Shown here: one piece after another, positions 54,641-64,000 of the stretch
Numbering within the stretch: the first letter of the stretch is position 1
How the letters are laid out: the number at the start of each line of letters is the position of its first letter
Source of the DNA: Branchiostoma floridae
Lineage: Eukaryota; Chordata; Leptocardii; Amphioxiformes; Branchiostomatidae
Reading direction: 5' to 3'
DNA: 64,000 nt
NCBI RefSeq assembly: GCF_000003815.2
Contig: NC_049988.1
Span: 6,019,192-6,083,191, forward strand
Translations under genes and position numbers: made by a program
The notes under the pieces: model-generated
Told to the model about the DNA's origin: nothing
The model's database searches: none
The model's input: only the letters and a program-made list of their open reading frames with translations

Positions 54641-54973
54641 AGGGTCAGACCCGTTTGGCATGGTCATTTTGGTACAGGTGGTGCTTGAACCCCACTATAT
54701 AACGGTATGATAACAGTATGATATAACAATAGAAAGAGAGGGATGGGCTCTGCCTTGCATTGCTGTGTACTAAACAAAATGCCAGGCAGCAATTGCATCA
54801 AAATAAGGCTAATGGCACTACTAGTATGTATAGGTTGCCAATATTAGCAGTATTACTGCTCCAGCATGACAGCACTGTGTACTGTATGTGTATATATATT
54901 GTAGTAAAAAAAGAAATATAACTGTATATATTTTGTTCTGATTTATCCAGTAATCTACTGACATCACAGCATC

Positions 54974-57900
54974 ATGCCTGGCAGGAAAGCTGGGTCCACC
55001 TCGCTAGAAGAGGAGCAGCACTCCCCAGTGAATGTGCCAGTTGGACTAGTCCTGGCCCTTACCCTGCCTGTATCCCTGGCTGTGCTGTGGAAGTTCAGCC
55101 TCCCTCTGTTAGCTGTGTCTGTACTGGGGGAGGAGACAGTACTGAGGGTCACAGATGTGGTGTATGGTAAGTACTGTTACTGTCTGTACTGGGGGAGGAG
55201 ACAGTACTGAGGGTCACAGATGTGGTGTATGGTAAGTACTGTTACTGTCTGTACTGGGGGAGGAGACAGTACTGAGGGTCACAGATGTGGTGTATGGTAA
55301 GTACTGTTAGCTGTGTCTGTACTGGGGGAGGAGACAGTACTGAGGGTCACAGATGTGGTGTATGGTAAGTTACTATTAGCTGTCTGTACTGGGGGAGGAG
55401 ACAGTACTGAGGGTCACAGATGTGGTGTATGGTAAGTACTGTTAGCTGTGTCTGTACTGGGGGAGGAGACAGTACTGAGGGTCACAGATGTGGTATATGG
55501 TAAATACTGTTAGCTGTGTCTGTACTGGGGGAGGAGACAGTACTGAGGGTCACAGATGTGGTGTATGATAAGTACTTTAGCTGTCTGTACTGGGGGAGGA
55601 GACAGTACTGAGGGTCACAGATGTGGAGTATGGTAAGTACTGTTAGCTGTGTCTGTACTGGGGGAGGAGACAGTACTGTCAGGGTCACAGATGTGGTGTA
55701 CCGTAAGTTGTTAAGCCCACCTTACAAATCAAGAATGTAGCTTGGCCTATATGTTGGCATTAGCTGGAAATGGGCATTTTTGGGCAAAGAAACGATCGAT
55801 GTGAGAGAGCTGGAGTTGACTGACAACAGGCACCTATATCCTTATCTCTGGTTCTTATTATGGGTAAAAATTCAATTATCTATTGACACATTATCTATCA
55901 TTCTATTGGGTTTTGTTACCTTCAGTGATACATAAGAATCATATTGGACAAGTTTTCCAGTACTATATATACAATGCGTTGACTCTATGACTGAGCTTTG
56001 TGAGTGATGAAAAAAAGATTACGTTCTATATACTGACACCTGGACCTCCACCTTTTCACAAAGCATGCACAACTCCTGTCTCCACAGATATAGCAGCCCG
56101 GTACACCTCCCCCTGCCCCCCGTGGATCCCCCACTCGGAGCGACGCTGGCTCCAGCAGCCCTCGAGTCGACAGATCCGCCGAGTCAGCGGGATCAGTGAG
56201 AAGGAGTTTGTGAGGCTGGTGGACAGGGGGGAGCCTGTCATTGTTACTGATGCTATGCAAGGTACTTTACAGTAACTGTGCTGCACGCTATTTTCAATTA
56301 TTGTTAGGTCACATTCTACAAAACGTTAGAGTTTGAAATTTTTCGACACTTTATTTTTTATTCTTGTGTAATAATTGTTTCCATACTTATCTAGTACATT
56401 GTATGGTGTTAGCCAGGGCACCATACAGAAAGAAATTTGCTTTGGCATTTATTATACACTGTCTGTTGCTTCTCGCTCTGACATTTATCATACACTACAT
56501 GTATATACAGTTGCTTCTCTGCTGTTTGGTCTGGGAACCTTGACCATGTTGGTGTCTTGAATTGTCCAAATTTTGGACGAGGGCTCTGATTGGTCCCTTA
56601 CATGAGCGAATTAAGGAATGGGTTCAAGCACTTGTTCAAACAGGTGTTCCAACACCTGAAACGCCTTCTATCTGCTGCTTGCAATTGGGCCTGTTATCAT
56701 CAAATGAGTGCTTAACTGACATAACCACCGAAACGGTTTGAATGTGCAGGTCCCCAGACACAAACATAGATGAAGAAAAGTACTACCTGAATGGTACCCA
56801 GGCTAGTATGGTGTACAATTGGCGTGCAATTAAGTTTATTCATTCTATCTGTGTACTACTAGGTTGGAAAAGCTGGAACAGGTTTGACTGTGACTATTTC
56901 ATCAAGACCTACCCCACAGCTGAGTATTTTGATTGGCAAGTAAGGAACATTCTTTGTTTCTGTCTTTATTGTACATAATCTGTTGTACTTGCAACAGTGT
57001 CATGTGACATTACTCCATTTTTTGGGGCCAAGAATTTAAATGTCCTAGGTTTAAATCCAGTCTAGAGCTGTGTACCTGAGCAAATTTTAGGTACAGGTAC
57101 AGGTAACGGGGGCCGCCCTAAGACGGTTCCCGTCCTAAGACGGTACGGATTTTTTGCTGATCTTATTATCCATAAGTACACCGTGTTTGTTGCCACTGAC
57201 TATGCTGATTACAAAGGTAAATAAACCAAGTCCATGCACACAGCTTTAATTTGCATTCCAAGTATACTTTAACATATTTACTTCATGTTTTTTTAAAAAC
57301 AGAATTCTAACAGTAATGTTGACAGTGCTGAATCACTGCGGTCACCGGCCTCTGCGTATTGGCGGCTCGTGTCGCTAACTATACGAACTCGTCCAAGCAG
57401 TCACACAACCGCCATGATACACATAAATAAAGCTCCATAAAACACTATGGATATGGGTCTTCAAATGCTTGTTGAGTAGAAAAGCAACCAAAAGGAAGCG
57501 ACATAAACATTGCCACCATTGTACTCCCAAGGGAGTGTGGCCGTGAAGGTGGCAGACAAGAGAACGCTCCAAAGATTTATTTGACTGTAACAAATGATTC
57601 GTGCTGTCTATGAAAATAAGACTTGATAGAGAGATGTATATGATATTTTCATATAATCACACAGAGTTTTGTTGATGTTGGCGGTGTCGTTTTTTCGTAA
57701 TGGTTTTTTTAGTCGGGCATTCACAATCAGTGCATTCAGCCCATTGCCCGTAAAAACATCAACTGGATTGTTCTAGGTACAGCCTTCCTCATATGAGACA
57801 GAAAGTACATACAGTCACGATTTTACTGTTAAAAGTAATCTAAAATATCATACTATTAATTTTTTTCTGTGTACTTAAATTTACCACTTACTTCTGAAGA

Positions 57901-58896
57901 GAGCAAAATGTAAAAAAGCGTACCGAGTTAGGCACACTGTCCAGCGTAGCACAAAATTGGAAGGTTACATACACGAAATTGTCTCACAGTGTTTGCCGCT
58001 TGTAACACGCAGCGCGAAAGGTTCATGAACCACATGAATGCATTTCTTATTCAAGTATGTTGTTCAAATCTATGTGTAAAAAATTCAGTCATCAAACTTT
58101 GACCACTCTCAGGCAACTAGCAATGGAGCGCCATGAGTTTGAGCGCAAGAAAAAGCGTACCGTGTTGGGGCACCTCCCATTACATGAGTTTAGGTACAGG
58201 TCCGGACCTAATTGATAGTTGTTCTGTATCGGTACACTGAACCAGTACATAGCTCTACATCTGTTTTCCTGTTACTAGTATTGTTTGCCAGAATATTAAA
58301 TGTGTTCACTCTCAGAAAGGCGAGAAGATCCAGTTTGGTGCCATCCCTGCAGTGTATGGAGACCAGGAGACCTGGGACTGTGCCAGCGGCTTCTTTGACA
58401 CATTCTGGGAGGCCAACAAAAAGGCAGCAGTGGTAATTATAAGTAGGCAAGACACGCGAGACTGTAGATGGCTATTGTAACTGTTATAAAGTTTAATCTA
58501 TTTGTCTAATGAAAGCAATGCCCATAATCAAGGAGGTTAAACCTCATTGCCTCAAATCTCAATACATTGGATTGTTTTCTCTATGTCCAATCTGCATTTG
58601 TTCTAGCAGTGAAAAAAGTTTCAACAACATGTACAGTTTGTACATGTATCACCTGTAAAAAGAGTTAGGTAGTTTCATTTGTACAACGGTTGAATATGGA
58701 AGGATGTGGATGGATGGATGGATGGATGGATCAATGGATCAATGGATGGATGGATCAATGGATCAATGGATGGACGGACAGATGGACGGATGGATGGATG
58801 GACGGATGGACAGAGGATGGACGGACGGATGGATGGACGGATGGACAGGATGGATGGATGGATGGATGGATGGACGGATGGATGGACGGATAGACA

Positions 58897-58927
<31 letters not shown>

Positions 58928-60754
58928 CAGAGGATGGACGGATGGACAGAGGATGGACGGACGGATGGATGGACGGATGGCCTAACACCCCCTCCCTGTA
59001 AAAATTATACCCTGCCACAGAAACAGCAAAGAAACTTGCTCCCCTGTGTGCTACTAGGCACTACAAGGGTCTCAACAACAACAACAACAGTACAACAACC
59101 TTACAAATGATTCCTACATTTTTCCAGGACTGGTTAGACCCAAAGCATGAGCCGTATTTCCTCCCTGCGGGCAGCCTGACGGCCGGTCCAGGTGGACACC
59201 TGCGGAAACCCATGATGACTGGATTCCTAGGTACACCTGGCACAGGTGTGTCACCTCACCTGGATGAGACATGTGAAACCTTCATGACTGTACAGGTGTG
59301 TGTAGTATCACAGGTTAAAACTGTCTGACTATGGAGTTTAAGACAGGATCTAATGTTATCATGAAAGAATGTCTTAGCCATATACAAACTTAGAAACAAA
59401 CTTGTACATGTACCAGCAGTTCTGAAACAAAGTAATTTCCAACAGAAAAATAATGGACTTATTCAAATGTTTGACAGACCAATGCCAGGCTTTTTCAAGA
59501 GATGAGCAATCCACTTCTGTGATGTCACATTATGGAGATAGAATTCAAAACTCTTTGAATAGTGGATCATATGTTACAGAAGTTTTATGGTACCCCTATC
59601 TGTTTTTTTTTGCTTAATGTTCTAAAGCTCGGATGAAAGTGGTGGATTGTCTTTTCCTTAACAAAGACTTGAGTTGGACAGTCCAAAAATTTGGGCAAGC
59701 CCAATCTTTGTGTTGGAAACTTCATTTGAACTTTGTTTCAGTGTAATTTCTGCCTTTGAAAAAATAAATGAAATTTTAAGCCATTTCATTTCTGCTTGCA
59801 ACTTTTTAAAATATTCTTGACAAGTGATTGACAAGTTTCCATCATCCTCTCAGTTCTCAGGTGTGAAGAACTGGAGTCTGTCCTGGCCTGAGGTGCATGA
59901 TGGGAAACTGAGGTGGTCACAGCCCATGGTGTTCACCTTAAACCCAGGTAAGAGATTCTTTAATCATACTTTGTCCCTTAAGTAGTAAATCATTTTCTTA
60001 TCTAGATGGATCGTTTTCATACTAGTCTTTGAAAAACTAAGAATGGTAAGATTTTGGGCCCCCTAGCAACTTCCCTTGATACTGCAGTGCAAGGTACTGT
60101 TTTTATATATTGTGTTCCAAACAACTTATAGTCATGATTTTCGGTTGTTAGATATATAGCTCTTCAGCTTGGGAAGAAGTGATTTAAGTTTGAGCCCCCT
60201 AGTCATCCCTTGGTACTGCAGTGGAATTTCTGGTTTTTATATCTTGTGTTCTAAACAAGCTATGGACACAATTTTTGGGCCATTAGATATATAGCTCTTT
60301 TGGTCAGGAAGAAGTGATGTAAGTTTTGGCCCCCTAGTCATCCCTTGGTACTGCAGCAGAACGTCTGGTTTTTATATTTTGTGTTCTGAACAAGCTATTG
60401 ACATAATTATTTGATGTTAGGTAACTCTCCTGCTCAGGAAGAAATGATATACGTTTGGGCCCCCTAGTTATGATGTCTAATATTGATGTATTTTTATCAT
60501 ATACAGGAGAAATCATGCTGTGGTATGTTGGAATGAGGCATCACACGGAAGTTGTTTCTGGCTGCTCCCTGAGTTTCAGCTACAGATTCAGCACGCCTGC
60601 ACCACTGAACTACTTTGACAAACTCACAAAAGCCCTGCAGTCCTTCTCACAAGAGGAGAGAAGAAAACTCTTTGCTGAGACCAAAGCTCAAGATTTGGAC
60701 TATGCTGAACAGTGTAAGATACAGAAGAATGGAGACAGGGTACACCTCAGCTGA
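54974..60754 (+). CDS. Membrane-anchored JmjC/cupin-type Fe(II) oxygenase, seven exons
   Basis: Exons 54974-55166, 56088-56261, 56863-56939, 58316-58432, 59128-59295, 59854-59947 and 60507-60754 join in frame (phases 1,1,0,0,0,1) into 356 residues. A hydrophobic anchor ([17 protein letters not shown], about residues 23-39, short N terminus) makes it a probable type II membrane protein. The rest resembles cupin_8/JmjC proteins: [20 protein letters not shown] at the domain start, then the facial triad H-x-D in [15 protein letters not shown] and a distal His in MRHHTEV, and [10 protein letters not shown], whose Lys is placed to bind 2-oxoglutarate. Such enzymes hydroxylate proteins or RNA using 2-oxoglutarate; the substrate here is unknown. 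The start is the first ATG in exon 1. A poly(A) signal lies at 60809. Introns carry a donor array, a DNA element, a GGAT satellite and a 136-base repeat. Confidence 0.82.
55090..55710 (+). repeat. 65-70-bp tandem array over the exon 1 donor of the JmjC gene, 9 copies
   Basis: CTGTACTGGGGGAGGAGACA through GGTCACAGATGTGGTGTATG and the donor GTAAGT recur. Donors fall at about 55167, 55232, 55297, 55365, 55432, 55500 (GTAAAT), 55568 (broken to GATAAG), 55633 and 55703. The first belongs to the exon. Units differ by whether GTTAGCTGTGT or GTTACTGTCT joins them. Confidence 0.94.
57105..58190. mobile_element. Non-autonomous DNA element of about 1.1 kb
   Basis: Left GGGGGCCGCCCTAAGACGG with CGGTACGGATTTTTTGC resembles the complement of the right end (GGTGCCCCAACACGGTACGC, TTTTTCTTGC). 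The insertion is flanked by TTTTAGGTACAGGTAC and GTTTAGGTACAGGTCC, possible target duplications. AAAAAAGCGTACCG, a right-end word, also recurs internally near 57915. Intron 3 of the JmjC gene; no long frame inside. Confidence 0.6.
58700..58982. repeat. (GGAT)n tetranucleotide satellite
   Basis: GGAT units with GGAC, CAAT and CAGA variants over about 280 bases in intron 4 of the JmjC gene. The open frames in all phases come from the repeat. Confidence 0.95.
60055..60475 (+). repeat. 136-bp tandem repeat, about 3 copies
   Basis: GCCCCCTAG recurs at about 60057, 60193, 60329 and 60459, with TCCCTTGGTACTGCAG, TTTTTATAT.TTGTGTTC and TTAGATATATAGCTCTT in each copy. It fills the last intron of the JmjC gene. 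Confidence 0.9.
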
Positions 60755-60808
60755 GAAAGGAAACTGTGAAGACTTAATCTCAATTTCACTGTATGTTTTG
60801 TTCTATGC

Positions 60809-60814
60809 AATAAA
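60809..60814 (+). terminator. Polyadenylation signal of the JmjC gene
   Basis: AATAAA, 55 bases past the stop codon. Confidence 0.75.
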
Positions 60815-61227
60815 GACATAATGTGTAATGCTTTACATATTTCAATACATATGCACAAGTTGAAAAATATATGATGTTCTAGAAATGATTTTTGATACAT
60901 TTTGTGCAATTCGTATTATGTCCCAAAGACTGCCTGGCCAAGCCCTAGATTGGAAAAGTTACCCAAGTGTAAGTCAGCTTAGTGCATAGAATCTGTTGAT
61001 GAGAACAGAGATTACAGGATGTGCAGTAACAATAACAGACATAGAAATTCAAACATTATGACCAAGTGCTAGAAGTGTCTGTTGTAATGAAATTTGTGAC
61101 ATAAAAGGGAAGTTTCATTGTGCAAAGTATATGAAATATGGTGACTGGCCATGGGTTAAGGTCTTAAACCTATCATATTTCTATCTTACCTTAGACCAAA
61201 GCTTAGCATGTTAGGTGGATTTTTTGG

Positions 61228-61472
61228 GTGCAGAAATGGCACTAAATGTGTTTCGAGATTTAGGTGCAGAAGTTGTACTAAATGTGGTGTGACATTTAGG
61301 TGCAGAAGTTGTACTAAATGTGGTGTGACATTTATAGGTGCAGAATTGTACTAAATATGGAGTGACATTTAGGTGCAGAAGTTATACTAAATGTGGTGTG
61401 ACATTTAGGTGCAGAAGTTGTACTAAGTATGGTGTGACATTTAGATCCAGAAGTTGTACTAAATGTGGTGTG
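61228..61472 (+). repeat. 36-bp tandem repeat, about 7 copies
   Basis: GTGCAGAAGTTGTACTAAAT followed by GTGGTGTGACATTTAG repeats with small changes. It lies about 450 bases past the JmjC gene. The plus-strand Cys-Thr-Lys frame through it is a product of the repeat. Confidence 0.9.
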
Positions 61473-61499
61473 ACAAAACCACGTACAGGGACCAAAGAA

Positions 61500-63900
61500 A
61501 TCAAGATGGCTTCAATTTTGCAAATTATGTTGTGTGATCTGCAGAATAACTATATTTTTCTACCCAGACACGGACAACACTATGCAATCAAGATAAGTGT
61601 GGTTTTACTTTATATAGGAAGATTATCATTAATTATTTGTTTCAAGATGGCAGGTATCAACTACTTTTAAATTAATATGTGAAATCTATCTTGTCAAAGT
61701 CTGGCGCAAACTGTAAGTGTAATTGATGTATAATGAAGTTGAAGCATGATTTGATATTTACAAATTGGTGTGAATAAAAATGGAAGCATTGTGTTGAGTT
61801 GTATTCCATTTCAACGTTAATTACTATTCTTCAAACTGCTATGTGTCACACCAAAGTGTTGTAAGTTACTCTTCTGACCAGAAACAGTGATTTTACATTA
61901 AAGTGCAGATGATATATAGATTCACGCATCTATTGCCTGTACGGATGACAGCTTTGAAGGAAAAATGAGTGTTTATTAAGCTTTAAATCGAAACTGAAGC
62001 ATTGACTGCAAACATACCAACTAAACACCACAAATCACAAAAAATAGTGTATATACAAGATACATAGTTTTCATATCATTAATGTAGCACGTCATTTATG
62101 CTTCACATACATTAATCAAGTCAGTAAATATGTACATACATCAATGTATTGTATTAAATGGAATGGTGGCTTATTGTGTGAAGTCGACGTCTGTTTATTA
62201 ATAATAATAAGATATAGCTAAAATCTTGTTTAGATTTTTTCACTCGTGTTTAAACAAGGAGTGAGTTTGTTTCCAAAGATCAGGACTTTGCACAATACAT
62301 TTCATATACATATAGTCAATGTCAACTGATGCTACCGTAGGCAACTAAGTTTTGTGAAAAGTTGCCAGTTTTCTAAAATCGATGAAAAACAGACCAAGTA
62401 CAAAGACCTCAAAACAAATGCCACAAAAATGCAACGACGGTTACTGTAACTTTGTCGGGTCTGGTGTATCGACCTTCGTAAGTACATACTGTTTAAACAG
62501 CCATCAAAGTAATGATTTATTTCGCTGAATGCCCAGGCACATTAACCAAAAGTGACATTGGTTAATTGGTAAGCTCTTTTGTCCATGTAAAAATATGTTT
62601 AGACCGATTGTGCATATATTTCCTTTTCGTCCTCAACTTTTACTGCCATCTTTCCTCTGTATTATGTACATTTGTTGTTTCATTGTCATATCAGCAAATA
62701 CACACACTGCATTTTTATTTGCTTCTCTACTTTAAATGATAACTAGAAAGGCCGACATTTGCTTAAGAGCAAATACAGCATATTTCAGCCATACCTCTTC
62801 CCACGCAACATTGGACTGTTCCAAATCACCCCTGCGCAAAAATGGAACATCCTCTTAACAGTACATTATCCCCCAAAGTGGACTGGTATTGTGAATTGAT
62901 TCCAGCTAAAAACAGAGCTTGCTTCTATTTTTCAGAAAATGACAATAATCACACCTTCCATTCAGAAAATTTTCATCATGACTGAAAATTGTTGAATGAC
63001 TTCATGTAATGTCATTAACACTTTTCAGTACGATAACTAGGTGTAAGTTTAAAAAAATATAAGCTCCTTGTGATGTGGGTACATTTATTATTGCAGTGAA
63101 CTTTTTTATTCAAGTAGGGCATACGATTTAATAATTATCAAGCAGGTGCAGGTACTGTAGGAGCGTTTGTTTTCTTCAAGCTGTAAAACTGTTAAACTGT
63201 TTTACTTTGTATGCAATCAGCCATCGAGCCTATTCTTATTTTAGTTTAACAACTTCCTGCCAGACCCGGAAGATACGATTGAACCTTGTTCGAGGATTTA
63301 TTTTCGTCTGTCTGGTCAGTCTGTTCATACCCTGGCGCTGAGAGTGTTTTATTGGGCTGAAACTCTGGCAGTTTAAAGTTACTTACAATTTAAATGTTCA
63401 AAGTTTATGTCAAACAACAACAGCACTAGGAAATGTGGCCACTATAGACAGGTGGTCACTATAGAGAAAGTGCTGATCTATTGACTAGGAGCCATACGCT
63501 ACACATGATTTCAGTACACTGATCATTAATCATATAAACATTGCACAGGTAAGCTAATTGTTTAGATGTACAATTAAGTTCAAATAATTCTGAAGAGAAA
63601 TATTGATGAGAAAATAATCATTCTCGCCACTGTCTAACTTATAATTACGTATCAAAACTAAACGCAGATTTTCTAACTAACGCACCTTTCCCCGACTTCA
63701 TCAAAGGACCGCCGGCTATCAATCAAACACGGCTGTTGATTAGACTTAGTTTCAAACAGTCATGTGCTGTGTGCCAGTTGACAGCGAACTTCATGCTACG
63801 TGATGTTTTACATTGCTTGGACCTTCTTTCCTACAGCGGTGCTTCTACAAAATATTTAGACTGTAACACTGAGTCCCACATGTTTTATAGAATAGAATTT
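61500..63900. other. AT-rich intergenic stretch
   Basis: No supported gene or recognisable element. Confidence 0.4.
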
Positions 63901-63941
63901 GACGCAGAACAGCGTTTTTTGCTGGGTATTTTTCTTGAAAC

Positions 63942-63998
63942 ATGTCCGTGGGAATATCAGCGAGGCGGCGACGTAGGGATGTCAGACCGTCAACAAAA
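63942..63998 (+). CDS. Possible first exon of a gene running out of the window
   Basis: The ATG at 63942 opens a frame of 19 codons with a basic cluster (ARRRRRDVRPSTK). The window ends in AAAAGT, so a donor after 63998 is possible but cannot be checked. No family can be named from so few residues. Confidence 0.25.
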   Translation, partial: MSVGISARRRRRDVRPSTK

Positions 63999-64000
63999 GT

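Noticed and set aside
58690-59110. Trp-Met-Asp and His-Pro-Ser repeat frames
   Set aside because: (GGAT)n satellite in an intron of the JmjC gene.

Overview
The window looks like a piece of an invertebrate chordate genome, most probably amphioxus (Branchiostoma). It has spliced genes with short to medium introns and GT..AG boundaries. Its proteins are animal housekeeping and signalling types, with one full-length CR1-like LINE, many short foldback (MITE-like) elements, tRNA-derived SINE pieces and two 100-N assembly gaps. The species call is inference.

Layout. 1-17 kb is gene-poor: gaps at 2259-2358 and 4778-4877, a 115-bp tandem repeat near 8.7-9.0 kb, a CpG-rich patch at 12.1-12.6 kb, a strange TCACAT-rich stretch at 13.4-13.8 kb, and CT and GAT microsatellites. 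At 17.1-21.1 kb (+) lies a complete four-exon RRP7A (ribosomal RNA processing). Tail to tail with it, at 22.9-25.1 kb (-), is a pannexin/innexin-type large-pore channel gene with a one-base frameshift in a homopolymer. At 26.8-34.8 kb (+) a six-exon gene ends in a BAF-like domain; its intron 4 holds the CR1-like retrotransposon (intact 1023-codon ORF) and its intron 5 a foldback element. At 36.4-37.4 kb (+) is an unrecognised two-exon membrane-protein candidate, and at 37.8-39.3 kb (-) a single-exon LRR type I membrane protein. 40-45 kb is rich in foldback DNA elements. At 45.1-46.0 kb (+) is an ankyrin-repeat SOCS-box protein. At 49.2-53.5 kb (-) is SLX9 (FAM207A, ribosome biogenesis), divergent from a seven-exon, membrane-anchored JmjC-type oxygenase at 55.0-60.8 kb (+). 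A possible first exon of another gene sits at the very end.

The most striking signal is not a gene. Short tandem arrays have grown exactly over exon edges. In RRP7A, the exon 1 donor, exon 2 donor, exon 3 acceptor and the 3' end of exon 4 have each been copied 3-11 times. The JmjC gene has its exon 1 donor copied 9 times, and the BAF-like gene has its last acceptor copied 5 times. Every copy carries a splice signal or the stop codon, so the arrays are fields of decoy splice sites. Two genes of ribosome biogenesis (RRP7A, SLX9) lie in the window, but nothing indicates that the genes act together as a cluster; this is ordinary animal gene order.
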